Assembly (NCBI RefSeq): GCF_007859855.1
Contig: NZ_SJPK01000011.1
Location: forward strand, 62,001-126,000
Reading direction: 5' to 3'
Length of the DNA: 64,000 bases
Source of the DNA: Allorhodopirellula solitaria
GTDB lineage: Bacteria; Planctomycetota; Planctomycetia; Pirellulales; Pirellulaceae
The position numbers and the translations under genes were made by a program. The notes beneath the pieces were generated by a model. That model was not told where the DNA came from and made no database searches. It saw only the letters and a list, made by a program, of their open reading frames with translations. The first letter of the stretch is position 1. The number at the start of each line of letters is the position of its first letter. Positions 1 to 9,596 of the stretch are shown here, in pieces.

Positions 1-2
1 AC

Positions 3-2216
3 GATGGCATGCCATTCGACCGCTTCACTATCGAACAGCTCGCTGGGGATATGCTCCCCGGGGCCGGGCCGCAGCAACGCGTGGCGACCGGGTTCCATCG
101 CAATACCATGCTCAACGAAGAAGGCGGTATCGACCCGATGGAGTTTCGTTATCACGCGATGACCGATCGCGTCGCGACAACGGGTACGACGTGGCTGGGG
201 CTGACGACTGGCTGTGCCCAGTGCCACACGCACAAGTACGATCCGATCACGCATCGCGATTATTTTGGGATGATGGCCCTACTCAATAACGTCGACGAAC
301 CCGACTACTTCATCCGCAGCGAGCAGTCGCTCGAGCATCAAGCCTCTCAATGGGCCAAGGCGGACAAGATTCTTTTGGGACTGGAGTCCCATTGGCCGGA
401 ACCCGAGAGCAGCGAAACCGCTGGGGAAAGCTCGAGCGGTCAGGACGCTCCGTCTGAGAACACTTTCGTTGCCGCGTTCTCGGCCTGGTGGTCAGTTACT
501 GCGAAGCAAGACGCGTCCTGGGCCACGATCGAGCCCACGGCGGTGTCTGCGAATGTTCCCTATCTGATGCATGAAGACGACGGGATCATCTTTGCTGGCG
601 GCGATACCTCCAAGCATGACATCTACTCCCTCGCATACCCAGGATCGAAGGCGCCCATTACCGCTATTCGCTTGGAAGCACTTCCCGATCAGCGGTTGCC
701 CAAATCGGGCCCCGGATCGACTTACTACGAAGGGCCCAAGGGCGACTTTTTTCTAAGTGAATTGGAGATCGAAACGGCGGCGGAAGATTCCGGTACCGAG
801 CCACAACGAATCGGAATCGCTGGGGCCAGCCAGAGCTATGCGAAGAACCACTTCGGCAGCAATCCGGCTACCGCCGAGATGGCATGCGACGGTGACCTGC
901 AAACGGGATGGTCGGCGTCGGGGCGCCCTGGGCTGCGGCACATCGCCGTCTTCGTTCTCGAAAAACCCATTCCAGCGGGCACGCCGCTGAACCTGCGAAT
1001 GCACTTTGGACGCCATTTCGCCAGCTCGTTGGGGAAGTTCCGGGTTAGTGTCACCAACGCCACAGGCGAGAAACCCCGGGCGACCCTGTTGGCGACCGAG
1101 CTACTGCAGTCGCTCGATGTTGATGCCGCCAAAGCGAACAGGGAGGTCCGAAAAGCCTTCCTCCTGGGTACCGAAGAGCTGGAGAAAACCGCTCGGCAAT
1201 GGGTGAGCCTCCGCAGTACACCGCCCGGCACACCCACGCTTGTGATGCGGGAACGACCGCCGGAGCACCCCCGGCCGACGTTCTTGCACCGGCGTGGTGA
1301 GTACACGCAGCCGACCGAGCAAGTTTCACCGCGTGTCCCCGATGTGCTGCGCTGGGCGGGCGACGCCTCGCCGACGAACCGGTTGGAATTCGCTCGTTGG
1401 ATCGTCGCACGTGACAATCCGTTGACCGCCCGCGTCGTCGCCAACCGAGCCTGGGCCGCTTTCTTCGGGAACGGCATAGTGAACACGGTCACGGATTTCG
1501 GCATGCAGGGATCGCCCCCCTCTCACCCGCAGCTGCTTGACTATCTCGCGGTCGATTTGATGGACGGTGGTTGGGACGTCAAGCAGCTCCATCGATTGAT
1601 CGTGACCAGCGCCACCTACCAGCAATCCTCGCGGATCGATCCATCGAATGATGACCCGCGAGCGGGGGTGCTCTTGAGTCGATTTCCACGCAAGCGATTG
1701 GACGCCGAGGTCATTCGCGACGTCTCACTTGCCGCTGCGGGGTTGCTCGAATCGAAAATGCATGGACCGCCCGTGCGGCCACCCCAACCCGCCGCCGCGC
1801 AAGCGGCGAACTACGCCAAGTCGAATTGGCACGCTAGTGAGGGTGCGGACCGGTACCGCCGGGGAATCTATACCTATCAGCAGCGGACGGCACCTTTTGC
1901 TATGTTCGCGACGTTCGATGCGGGATCAGGTGAGTCCTGTCTCGCCCGCCGCGACGTCTCCAACACGCCATTGCAGTCGCTGACATTGATGAATGATCCG
2001 ATGTTCATCGAGATCGCAGAGCATTTCGGTAGCGAGATGGCGGATGCTGCGGGCGACGATCGCGATCGAATCAGGCTCGGATTTCGCCGCTTGCTCACTC
2101 GTTGTCCAAGCCCGAGCGAAATCGAGATGCTCACAGCGTTTCACCAACAGCACCATGACTGGGCGGCCACGGCCCGAGTGCTGTTATGCCTCGACGAGTC
2201 GATCACTAAGAACTGA
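3..2216 (+). CDS. PSD1-type DUF1549/DUF1553 protein, 5'-truncated by window edge
   Basis: Family: planctomycete surface or periplasmic proteins that combine a cytochrome-c-like N-terminus (PSCyt1), DUF1549 and DUF1553; the function is not established, and they are usually paired with DUF1501 proteins as here. Seen: the frame is open to the first base of the window and begins inside DUF1549 (PFDRFTIEQLAGDMLPG, then TGCAQCHTHKYDPI with a CxxCH haem-type motif near residue 70). A low-similarity middle region of about 300 residues follows. The DUF1553 part starts near NRLEFARWIVARDNPLTARV and continues through ANRAWAAFFG and LIVTSATYQQSS. The N-terminal signal peptide and the usual first cytochrome domain must lie upstream of the window. 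The next gene starts about 30 bp downstream on the same strand, so co-transcription is likely. I am confident of the family, not of the role. Confidence 0.9.
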   Translation, partial: DGMPFDRFTIEQLAGDMLPGAGPQQRVATGFHRNTMLNEEGGIDPMEFRYHAMTDRVATTGTTWLGLTTGCAQCHTHKYDPITHRDYFGMMALLNNVDEPDYFIRSEQSLEHQASQWAKADKILLGLESHWPEPESSETAGESSSGQDAPSENTFVAAFSAWWSVTAKQDASWATIEPTAVSANVPYLMHEDDGIIFAGGDTSKHDIYSLAYPGSKAPITAIRLEALPDQRLPKSGPGSTYYEGPKGDFFLSELEIETAAEDSGTEPQRIGIAGASQSYAKNHFGSNPATAEMACDGDLQTGWSASGRPGLRHIAVFVLEKPIPAGTPLNLRMHFGRHFASSLGKFRVSVTNATGEKPRATLLATELLQSLDVDAAKANREVRKAFLLGTEELEKTARQWVSLRSTPPGTPTLVMRERPPEHPRPTFLHRRGEYTQPTEQVSPRVPDVLRWAGDASPTNRLEFARWIVARDNPLTARVVANRAWAAFFGNGIVNTVTDFGMQGSPPSHPQLLDYLAVDLMDGGWDVKQLHRLIVTSATYQQSSRIDPSNDDPRAGVLLSRFPRKRLDAEVIRDVSLAAAGLLESKMHGPPVRPPQPAAAQAANYAKSNWHASEGADRYRRGIYTYQQRTAPFAMFATFDAGSGESCLARRDVSNTPLQSLTLMNDPMFIEIAEHFGSEMADAAGDDRDRIRLGFRRLLTRCPSPSEIEMLTAFHQQHHDWAATARVLLCLDESITKN

Positions 2217-2246
2217 GTTGTCCACGCGATGCACCTGAGAAGAAAC

Positions 2247-3692
2247 ATGCACGAACCCACCTCCCGTTCGCCCAATCTCTCCCGTCGTTATTTCTTGAAT
2301 GAGTGCCGCGTGGGGCTTGGCAAGATGGCAGCAGCGGGACTGCTCAGTGGCGCAGTGCCTGGGACAAACGTCGCCGCTCAGGACCTCGCTTCCAATCCAC
2401 TAGCACCGAAAACGCCGCATTTCCGTGGGTCGGCCAAGGCGGTCATTCATCTCTTCATGGCGGGGGCCCCGAGCCAGATCGAGTTGTTCGATCCTAAGCC
2501 AACGCTCACTGAGTTCGAGGGCAAGCCGTTGCCGCCGTCCGTGATCGGCGACCAACGTTACGCGTTCATCCAACCGGATGCTGCCGTGTTGGGGCCCCAG
2601 TTCGAGTTTGAACAATACGGAGATTGTGGTGCGGTGCTCGGTTCGCCCATGGCGCCACTCGGTGCAGTCGCTGACGACATCTGTTTCATCAAGTCCGTCT
2701 CAACGGACCAGTTCAATCATGCTCCAGCCCAACTGCTGTTTCATTCTGGGTTCTCACAGCCCGGACGCCCCTGCCTCGGCTCCTGGGCGCTTTACGGGCT
2801 CGGCGCCGAAACTCAGAACCTGCCTGCGTTCGTCGTCATGAGCACAGGTGCCGGGCTCAGCGGCGGCACGTCGTTGTGGTCGAGTGGGTTCATGCCGAGT
2901 CTCTACAGCGGCGTCCCCTTTCGCAGTGGTAGCGAGCCGATTCTTAATGTCAACACGCCGTCGCGATTCAGTGAGGACGTGCAGCGTGACAGTTTCGAAT
3001 TGATCAACCGGCTCAATGCCGAGCGACTCGCTCAGGTCCACGATCCGGAAATCGCGACTCGGATCGCTGCTTTCGAAATGGCGGCCCGGATGCAGACCTC
3101 GGCACCGGAGTTGATGGATTTCAGCAACGAGACGCAGGAGACGCTGGACCTCTATGGCTGCGATCCCAAGCAGGATTCGTTTGCTCGGGCCTGCCTGCTC
3201 GCCCGCCGCATGGTGCAGCGAGGCGTTCGATTCATCAACATTTATCATTCGGGGTGGGACGCCCATAGTGACGTCAAAGGCAACTCGATTAAAAATTGCC
3301 AGACCACGGCGACCGCCACAGCGGCTCTGGTCGCCGACCTCAAACGAACGGGACTTCTCGATGAAACGCTCGTGATCTGGGGTGGCGAATTCGGGCGGAC
3401 GCCGATGGTCGAGACGAATCCCGCGTTGGGACGCAAGGCGGGCCGCGATCATCACCCGCAAGCGTTCACCATGTGGATGGCGGGCGGAGGCATCCGGCCC
3501 GGGATCAGCCACGGTGCGACCGACGAGTTCGGATTTCACATCACCGAGAACCCCGTCCACGTGCATGACATCCAAGCCACCGTGTTGCACGCACTCGGTT
3601 TCGATCACGAGCGTCTCACCTATCACCATGCCGGTCGCGATTTCCGTTTGACCGATGTGCATGGCAAAGTCGTTGAGGAATTGCTAGCGTGA
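2247..3692 (+). CDS. DUF1501 family protein with Tat-type signal
   Basis: DUF1501 proteins belong to the alkaline-phosphatase/sulfatase-like fold and are common in planctomycetes beside DUF1549/DUF1553 genes; no substrate is established. Seen: an N-terminal SRRYFLNECR twin-arginine segment followed by a hydrophobic stretch (MAAAGLLSGAVPG), then LFMAGAPSQIELFDPKP near residue 75, ETLDLYG in the middle, and ETLVIWGGEFGRTPM plus GRDHHP in the C-terminal half, all typical for the family. I chose ATG 2247 because a purine-rich GAGAAG lies 5 nt upstream; ATG 2229 in the same frame is possible. It lies about 30 bp after the DUF1553 gene, and the pair probably works together at the cell surface. The protein is about 481 aa, a usual length. 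Confidence 0.92.
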   Translation: MHEPTSRSPNLSRRYFLNECRVGLGKMAAAGLLSGAVPGTNVAAQDLASNPLAPKTPHFRGSAKAVIHLFMAGAPSQIELFDPKPTLTEFEGKPLPPSVIGDQRYAFIQPDAAVLGPQFEFEQYGDCGAVLGSPMAPLGAVADDICFIKSVSTDQFNHAPAQLLFHSGFSQPGRPCLGSWALYGLGAETQNLPAFVVMSTGAGLSGGTSLWSSGFMPSLYSGVPFRSGSEPILNVNTPSRFSEDVQRDSFELINRLNAERLAQVHDPEIATRIAAFEMAARMQTSAPELMDFSNETQETLDLYGCDPKQDSFARACLLARRMVQRGVRFINIYHSGWDAHSDVKGNSIKNCQTTATATAALVADLKRTGLLDETLVIWGGEFGRTPMVETNPALGRKAGRDHHPQAFTMWMAGGGIRPGISHGATDEFGFHITENPVHVHDIQATVLHALGFDHERLTYHHAGRDFRLTDVHGKVVEELLA

Positions 3693-3810
3693 CATCTCTT
3701 TCAAAAACGTTTCCATCGGCCGTGGCGGCTGGTAGAAACGTCGCTTAGCAAGCAGACAAAGAGACGCGTTTTGTGTCGCTCTTCGCCCCCACGGAGGCCT
3801 GGCGTGTCAT

Positions 3811-5148
3811 TCAGCCAGCGACGATGGTGCCGGAGTCTTCGACCGACACGAACAGCAGTCGGCCGCCGACGATCGTGTGGGTGACACGACCGAATAATTC
3901 GCGGTCTTCCATCGGGCTGCTCTGGCAGCGTGACAAGAATTGGCTAGCGTTGACCGTCCAGGGAGTTTCGGGATCAATAACCGCGACGTCGGCGGAAGCC
4001 CCGATACCGAGCGTCCCGGCATCGAGTTTGGCAATTTTGGCAGGGTTGGTGGAGAGACACTCGATCGCCCGTGACCAGCTCAAGATATCGGTGCGAATCA
4101 TATCGGTGATCGTGGCGGCAAGCGTCGTTTCGAGCGTGGCGGCGCCGAAGGGTGCCAGTTCGAGGTCGTTGCCCTTCTTTTCACGCGCTCGCGGCATGTG
4201 ACCGGACTGGATTGCGTCGATGGTGCCGTCGGCGACGGCTTGCTGCAGCGACTCGACATGCGCGGGGCTGCGCATCGGCGGATGGACTTTGAATTGGGAG
4301 TCGAAAGTGCGCAGCAGCGCGTCGCTGCCGTGCAAATTTTGCGGGCAGACCGAGGCGGAGATCGGTATCCCGCGACTCTTGACGCGTCCGATCATGTCGA
4401 TCGCTCCCATCGTGCTGACAGGCCCAACGTGCAGCCGCCCCTTGGTGGCCTCGGCCAATCGCACATCTCGGGCTACGGCGAGGTCCTCCGCTTCGGTTGG
4501 CAGTCCTTTCAACCCAAGAACCAGTGCGACGCGGCCGTCGTGCATCACGCCGCCTTCGGCAAGCCCGGGAACCTCAGGTCGATCGAAGATCGGCAGATCA
4601 AACATCCGGCAGTAATCGAGGGCCCGTTTGAGCAGGGCGTCGTTGGGCATCGCTTGCGGGGAATCGCTGAAGCCGATCGCGCCGGCTTCGGCGAGAATCG
4701 CCAGCTCGGCCATCTGTTCGGCTTTGCGTCCCTTGCTCAAGCACCCGATTGGGAAGACACGCACACCGCCGACGCGCTGCGAGATTTGGATCACCAATTC
4801 GACGGCGGCGGCGGAATCGATGACAGGGTTGGTGTTGCTGCAACAGAGCACCGAGGTGTAACCGCCAGCGAGAGCTGAGTCGCTGCCGGTTTGAATCGTT
4901 TCGTCTTCTTCGCGGCCGGGTTGCCGCAATTCGGCACCGAGATCTACCAATCCTGGCGCCACGATGCGGTCCTGCGCGTCGATCCAGTAGGCGTCATCTG
5001 GGCAATCGTCGTCGCTCGGGTCGAGGGCGGCGACCCGCCCCTCGTTGATCAGCAAGCGGCCAATGCGGTCGACCCCGTGCGCGGGGTCAATGATCCGGCC
5101 ACCATCGATCACAATCGGTTGGTGCGGCGATGGCGTGGGAAAGGACAT
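3811..5148 (-). CDS. Dihydroorotase-like protein lacking metal ligands (PyrC' type)
   Basis: The whole 445-aa protein follows the class I dihydroorotase layout (VAPGLVDLGAELRQPG, NTNPVIDSAAAVELV, STNPAKIAKL, PWTV end). The metal and catalytic positions are changed: the usual DxHxHLREPG reads DLGAELRQPG, the HVSTxE histidine region reads VGPVST, TPHH reads CPQN, and TDHAPH reads SGHMPR. Active dihydroorotases need those His/Asp ligands, so this copy is predicted not to hydrolyse dihydroorotate. In pseudomonads and relatives an inactive PyrC' encoded after pyrB is a structural partner of aspartate carbamoyltransferase; the position here, 16 bp after pyrB, fits that role. The start ATG 5148 follows AAGGA at a somewhat long spacing; the frame is open to 5250, but that part overlaps pyrB and looks unlike the family. 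An active dihydroorotase should be encoded elsewhere. Confidence 0.9.
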   Translation of the reverse strand: MSFPTPSPHQPIVIDGGRIIDPAHGVDRIGRLLINEGRVAALDPSDDDCPDDAYWIDAQDRIVAPGLVDLGAELRQPGREEDETIQTGSDSALAGGYTSVLCCSNTNPVIDSAAAVELVIQISQRVGGVRVFPIGCLSKGRKAEQMAELAILAEAGAIGFSDSPQAMPNDALLKRALDYCRMFDLPIFDRPEVPGLAEGGVMHDGRVALVLGLKGLPTEAEDLAVARDVRLAEATKGRLHVGPVSTMGAIDMIGRVKSRGIPISASVCPQNLHGSDALLRTFDSQFKVHPPMRSPAHVESLQQAVADGTIDAIQSGHMPRAREKKGNDLELAPFGAATLETTLAATITDMIRTDILSWSRAIECLSTNPAKIAKLDAGTLGIGASADVAVIDPETPWTVNASQFLSRCQSSPMEDRELFGRVTHTIVGGRLLFVSVEDSGTIVAG

Positions 5149-5164
5149 AGCGATCGATTTTCCT

Positions 5165-6196
5165 TCAACTGCGCGAGTTGGATTCCGAGGAGGCATTCTC
5201 ACAGGCGCCCGACAACAGCCACAAGGCAGCCATGCGGACTGCGATGCCATTGGTGACTTGTTCGAGGATCACCGAATGAGGGCCATCGGCAACCTCGGGG
5301 GTGATCTCCACGCCCCGGTTAATCGGCCCGGGAGCCATGATCAAAATATCAGACTTCGCTCGCTGCATTCGAGCGCCGTTCATTGCGTACAACGCTGCGT
5401 ATTCACGGACACTGGGGAATGGCCGTGTGTGTTGGCGTTCGAACTGAATTCGCAGGAGATTTAGCACGTCGCAGCGATCCACAATGTCGTCGAGTCGGTG
5501 CGCCACTTCGAATCCAATCTCTTCCCAACGCGGGCTGACGAGCGTCGGTGGACCACAAATAATCACGTTGGCGCCCAACGATTTCAGCCCCCAGATATTG
5601 CTGCGGGCCGTCCGGCTGTGAGCGATATCGCCCACCATCGCCACGGTCTTGCCCGCTAGCAGTTGGCTCGGGTTGATCGACGCCTGCGTCCAATCGCCGG
5701 GCCCGCGATGCTGCAGGATCGTGAGAATATCAAGCAAGCCTTGGGTGGGGTGCTCGTGTGGGCCATCGCCCGCATTGAGCACACTGCAACCGATCTCACG
5801 AGCGAGCAGATGTGGTGTGCCAGGCGTTTGGTGGCGGGTCACGACCCAATCCACCCCCATCGCCTCGATCGTTTTCGCTGTGTCGACAAACGTTTCGCCT
5901 TTGGCCACGCTGCTGCCGGCGCTACTGAATTCAACCGTGTCCGCACCGAGCCGTTTGGCCGCCAAGGAGAAACTGTTTCGAGTCCGCGTGCTGTTCTCAA
6001 AAAAGAGATTGGCGCAGGTCTTCCCCGACAGCAGGGACAATTTTCGGCGGCATCCATCGGTGAGCCGCTTCAGCCGCTCCGCTGTGCTGAGTATCGCAAA
6101 CAACTCATCTGCCTGCAGTCGCTCCAAGTCCAATAGATGACGATGACGCCAATTCGAGGGGAAGGGGAGCGGCGAAGTTTCAGTCATCGTGTCCAT
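5165..6196 (-). CDS. pyrB: Aspartate carbamoyltransferase catalytic subunit
   Basis: Catalyses carbamoyl phosphate + aspartate to N-carbamoylaspartate, the committed step of pyrimidine synthesis. Seen: the carbamoyl-phosphate loop [12 protein letters not shown] at about residues 64-75, HPTQGLLD at about 145-152 (canonical HPTQ/HPxQ), and the second-domain [13 protein letters not shown] near 190 with [32 protein letters not shown] in pieces towards the C-terminus. Length 343 aa is slightly above the usual ~310, with an N-terminal extension before [15 protein letters not shown] 6196 and ATG 6187 are both possible starts. The gene sits 21 bp after DUF423 and 16 bp before the PyrC'-like gene on the same strand, suggesting one transcript from nadA. 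No pyrI is present, consistent with a pyrB-pyrC' type holoenzyme. Confidence 0.96.
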   Translation of the reverse strand: MDTMTETSPLPFPSNWRHRHLLDLERLQADELFAILSTAERLKRLTDGCRRKLSLLSGKTCANLFFENSTRTRNSFSLAAKRLGADTVEFSSAGSSVAKGETFVDTAKTIEAMGVDWVVTRHQTPGTPHLLAREIGCSVLNAGDGPHEHPTQGLLDILTILQHRGPGDWTQASINPSQLLAGKTVAMVGDIAHSRTARSNIWGLKSLGANVIICGPPTLVSPRWEEIGFEVAHRLDDIVDRCDVLNLLRIQFERQHTRPFPSVREYAALYAMNGARMQRAKSDILIMAPGPINRGVEITPEVADGPHSVILEQVTNGIAVRMAALWLLSGACENASSESNSRS

Positions 6197-6217
6197 GCCC
6201 AGGATTGTAAACGTCGA

Positions 6218-6628
6218 TTACTCTTTGCGGGAGGAGGGTTGCAGGAACGCGAGCAAGATCCAAGCCACGATCCAGCAGGTACCGCCGATGGGGGTGATCG
6301 CACCGAGCCACGGCGTGTTGGTTAGCACGAGTACGTACAGGCTGCCCGAAAACAGAACGATGCCCGCGAGAAAAAGCCAGAAGCTCCATCGCAACGCGGC
6401 ACTCGCTCGGACGGGCAATGCAACTAGCGCGAGCAGCACAACCGCGTGGGCGAGATGGTAGCGAGCGCCGGTATCGAATTGGGCCAATCGCCGTGGCAAG
6501 GTCTCCGCATCGACGCCTATCTCGACGAGCCGGTCGGGTAGCAGGTGAGCGCCGAAAGCACCGATCAGGACGGCCAAAGCGCCCGCGATGGCAGCGATGA
6601 CGAGGCGGTGACGGGAGATGTCGTTCAC
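6218..6628 (-). CDS. DUF423 small membrane protein
   Basis: About 136 aa, with four hydrophobic segments (around LVIAAIAGALAVLIGAFGAH, LAHAVVLLALVALPV, FWLFLAGIVLFSGSLYVLVL and ITPIGGTCWIVAWILLAFL), the usual DUF423/YgdD layout including the GAFGAH motif near the N-terminus. Family members are inner-membrane proteins of unknown role. I chose GTG 6628 because it overlaps the nadA stop as GTGA, a common coupled arrangement; the longer ATG 6667 start would place 13 residues inside nadA. It sits between nadA and pyrB and was probably carried in the same transcript without an obvious functional link. Confidence 0.85.
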   Translation of the reverse strand: MNDISRHRLVIAAIAGALAVLIGAFGAHLLPDRLVEIGVDAETLPRRLAQFDTGARYHLAHAVVLLALVALPVRASAALRWSFWLFLAGIVLFSGSLYVLVLTNTPWLGAITPIGGTCWIVAWILLAFLQPSSRKE

Positions 6629-7842
6629 TTGACTGCCAACATCCGTTCCAGGGCGATCAAACTCCATTTCGATGTTTCGTCATCGACGCGAATTTGATTG
6701 ACGTAGTTTCCGTCGCGTAAATTCTCGAGCGTCCAGCAAAGGTGGGGAAGATCAATGCGGTACATCGTGGCACACATGCAGACAACGGGGCTGAGGAAGT
6801 GGATCTCCTGTTCGGGATGCTCGGCCTTGAGCCGGTTGACGAGGTGCAGTTCTGTCCCGATCGCCCACTTGGTCCCCGGAGCGGCCTGTTTGACGGAGTC
6901 GATGATCTTTCCCGTGCTGCCACTGATGTCTGCGATGTCGTTGACGTCTCGCGGGCATTCCGGGTGCACCAAAATCTGGATTCCCGGGTGATCGGCGCGG
7001 AATTTCGCGACGTGTTCGGGACGGAACATCTGGTGGACACTGCAGTGCCCTTTCCACAAAATCACGCGGCTGTTTTCAACTTGCTCATCCGTGTTCCCAC
7101 CGAGTTCGAGCGCGTAGGGATCCCAAACGGGCATCTGGTCCTCGGAGATGTCCATGGTCAGGGCCGTGTTGCGACCGAGATGCTGATCGGGGAAGAACAG
7201 CACACGCTGGCCGCGTTGGAACGCCCATTTCAGCACCGCCTGGGCGTTGCTGCTGGTACAAACGATCCCGCCATGGCGACCGCAGAACGCTTTCAAGCTC
7301 GCAGCACTATTGATGTAGGTCACCGGGATGACCTGTTCGGTATCGATCACTTCTCCCATGTCGGCCCAGGCCGCTTCGACCTGGCGGATGCCCGCCATAT
7401 CCGCCATCGAACAGCCGGCGGCCATGTCGGGCAGGAGGACATCGACGCGCTGCCCGTCGCGGGTTGCCAAGCGTTCGGGAGTGTTGGCTAAAATATCCGC
7501 CGTTTCCGCCATGAAATGCACGCCGCAGAAAACAATCGTGCGGCATTCCCCACTCGAGGCCGCCATCTGCGAGAGCTGGTAGCTGTCGCCGCGAAGGTCC
7601 GTGTGAGCGATCACATCGTCTTGCTGGTAGTGATGTCCCAGGATCAGCAAACGTTTTCCGAACTCTTGACGTACAGCTTCAATCCGCTCGCGCAACTCCG
7701 GTTCGCCCAGCGTTTTGTAGTTCGCCAGTGGAATCATCGCGTCGGTTTCACACGCGGGCCCCTCTGCAGGACCGTCTGCAGGGTTGCTCGTCGTTGTGGG
7801 CAACGAATTGCGAGGTGGGGTGGTGGGAACGGATTCAGCCAT
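6625..7842 (-). CDS. nadA: Quinolinate synthase
   Basis: Condenses iminoaspartate with dihydroxyacetone phosphate to quinolinate in NAD biosynthesis, using a [4Fe-4S] cluster. Seen: LILGHHYQQDDVIAHTDLRGDS near residues 70-90 (family core), FCGVHFMAETA, and three cysteine regions suitable for the cluster: FCGRHGGIVCTSSNA, HPECPRDV and VCMCATMYRIDLPHLCW. Length 405 aa is above the usual ~310-360 because of a poorly conserved N-terminal ~35 residues rich in Pro/Thr (PTTPPRNSLPTTT); a later start at MIPLANYKTLGEPELRERI (about residue 36) is possible. First gene of the group nadA-DUF423-pyrB-pyrC'. No nadB or nadC lies nearby. Confidence 0.95.
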   Translation of the reverse strand: MAESVPTTPPRNSLPTTTSNPADGPAEGPACETDAMIPLANYKTLGEPELRERIEAVRQEFGKRLLILGHHYQQDDVIAHTDLRGDSYQLSQMAASSGECRTIVFCGVHFMAETADILANTPERLATRDGQRVDVLLPDMAAGCSMADMAGIRQVEAAWADMGEVIDTEQVIPVTYINSAASLKAFCGRHGGIVCTSSNAQAVLKWAFQRGQRVLFFPDQHLGRNTALTMDISEDQMPVWDPYALELGGNTDEQVENSRVILWKGHCSVHQMFRPEHVAKFRADHPGIQILVHPECPRDVNDIADISGSTGKIIDSVKQAAPGTKWAIGTELHLVNRLKAEHPEQEIHFLSPVVCMCATMYRIDLPHLCWTLENLRDGNYVNQIRVDDETSKWSLIALERMLAVK

Positions 7843-8105
7843 GAATTTTGCTCTGGATTGCCGCAGCGGAAGTGGGGAGGCGGTGAATGCTCATCATTCT
7901 ACCCGTCTCCGGCAGATGCACAAACGGCTTCTGGCAAACGGGGGCTCCACCGCGCCCCGCTCGACCGCCCAAAAGCATGTTGTGCAATGGGGCGGTATGG
8001 TTAGAATCGGTTTCACTAGTCACCTACCACCGGGGCTACCTCCGCACTTGCCCTCCCCGCCGATTTCCCTCCCTCGCCCTCTCCTTCCTGCCCCTGATTT
8101 CTCGC

Positions 8106-9569
8106 ATGTCTTCATCACGCTCTCATTTCTGTGGCCGAACCCGTCGCGAATTCATCTGGGAATCCGGTGCCGGATTCGGCGCCGCTGCCCTGAGCAGTAT
8201 GTTTGCCAACGACGGATTCTTCCCATCCGCCAGTGCGGCATCGCTCGAAAACGACCCGATGGCGGGACCGATGGCGGTCAAACCACCGCATTTTGCCCCC
8301 AAAGCCAAATCGGTAATCTTTCTGTTTATGTATGGCGGGCCAAGTCATATCGACACGTTCGATTACAAACCCGCGATGAAGGGGATGGATGGCAAGACCG
8401 TCGATGTCAAAACATTTGGTCGCGGTGGCCACAAAGCGGGCGGGCGAATTGTCGAGCCACGTTGGGATTTCAAGCAGTATGGCGAATGCGGCAAGCACGT
8501 CAGTTCTCTGTTTCCCAATGTCGCTAAGCACGTCGATGACATTGCGTTCTTGCATTCGATGACCGCGGACTCGCCCATTCATGGGTCCGCCATGCTGATG
8601 ATGAACAGTGGCAAGCTGCTATCGGGAAACCCTGCGATGGGATCGTGGGTGACCTACGGATTGGGCAGCGAAAACCAGAACATGCCTGGATTTGTCGTCA
8701 TGCTCGACCCCAGTGGCGGGCCGATCAGTGGTGCCAAGAACTGGAGCAGCGGGTACATGCCAGCGACCTATCAGGGCACCGTGTTCCGCACCAAAGGGGC
8801 TCCGATTCTTGATCTAGCGCCCCCAAAAGATCTACCGCTGGGGGTCCAACGCCAACTGATCGATTCGGTGCAGACCGCCAACCGTCGACACTTGGTCGGT
8901 CACGGCCACGAAGAAGCCTTGGCGTCGCGTATCAGCAGCTACGAACTCGCCTACAACATGCAGACGGCAGCCCCTGAGGCCGTGGATCTGTCCGACGAGA
9001 CCGCCGAGACGCTGGACCTGTATGGGGTAGAGAACCCGCAAACGGCCGATTTCGGCCGCCGCTGTTTGCTCGCCCGCAGGCTCGTTCAACGCGGTGTCCG
9101 TTTCATCCAACTCTACAGTGGTGGAGCCCATAACGATGCCAACTGGGATGCGCACGGTAACCTGGAAACCAACCACAATTTGCACGCAGGAGAGACTGAC
9201 CAACCCGTCGCGGCCCTGCTAAGCGATCTCAAGCGAACTGGGCTCCTCGACGAAACTCTCGTCGTTTGGGGAGGTGAGTTCGGCCGCCAACCAACCGCTG
9301 AGTATGCCGAAGGTAGTGGCCGGGACCACAACTCGTACGGATTCACCATGTGGATGGCGGGCGGCGGGGTCAAGGGCGGCATCAGCCACGGAACCACCGA
9401 TGAACTCGGGGCCGTCGCGGTGGAGGATCCTCTGCACGTGAGGAACCTGCACGCGACCATCCTGCATCAAATGGGTCTCGACCCCAATCACCTGTCGTAC
9501 TTCTACAGCGGCCTGGACCAAAAGCTCGTTGGCGTTGAGCACGTCGAACCGATCCACGCGATCATCTGA
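8106..9569 (+). CDS. DUF1501 family protein with Tat-type signal (second copy)
   Basis: 487 aa from ATG 8106. Seen: TRREFIWESGAGFGAAAL, a twin-arginine signal, then FLFMYGGPSHIDTFDYKP near residue 75, WSSGYMPATYQGTVFR, ETLDLYGVE, VVWGGEFGRQP and GRDHNSYGFTMWMAGGGVKGG, all family-typical. The frame is open back to 7887, but the upstream residues look random and ATG 8106 places the Tat signal at the N-terminus. The usual DUF1549/DUF1553 partner is not adjacent: upstream is the divergent nadA group, downstream a convergent cupin gene 27 bp away. It is clearly a paralogue of the gene at 2247-3692; the function is unknown. Confidence 0.93.
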   Translation: MSSSRSHFCGRTRREFIWESGAGFGAAALSSMFANDGFFPSASAASLENDPMAGPMAVKPPHFAPKAKSVIFLFMYGGPSHIDTFDYKPAMKGMDGKTVDVKTFGRGGHKAGGRIVEPRWDFKQYGECGKHVSSLFPNVAKHVDDIAFLHSMTADSPIHGSAMLMMNSGKLLSGNPAMGSWVTYGLGSENQNMPGFVVMLDPSGGPISGAKNWSSGYMPATYQGTVFRTKGAPILDLAPPKDLPLGVQRQLIDSVQTANRRHLVGHGHEEALASRISSYELAYNMQTAAPEAVDLSDETAETLDLYGVENPQTADFGRRCLLARRLVQRGVRFIQLYSGGAHNDANWDAHGNLETNHNLHAGETDQPVAALLSDLKRTGLLDETLVVWGGEFGRQPTAEYAEGSGRDHNSYGFTMWMAGGGVKGGISHGTTDELGAVAVEDPLHVRNLHATILHQMGLDPNHLSYFYSGLDQKLVGVEHVEPIHAII

Positions 9570-9596
9570 GCACGCGCGCACACGACCGGAATCGTC

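Noticed and set aside
2754-3662. 302-codon minus-strand frame
   Set aside because: Antisense to a clear DUF1501 gene and without any family motif.
5149-5250. N-terminal extension of the dihydroorotase-like gene
   Set aside because: It overlaps pyrB and begins with residues unlike the family; ATG 5148 with AAGGA upstream fits better.
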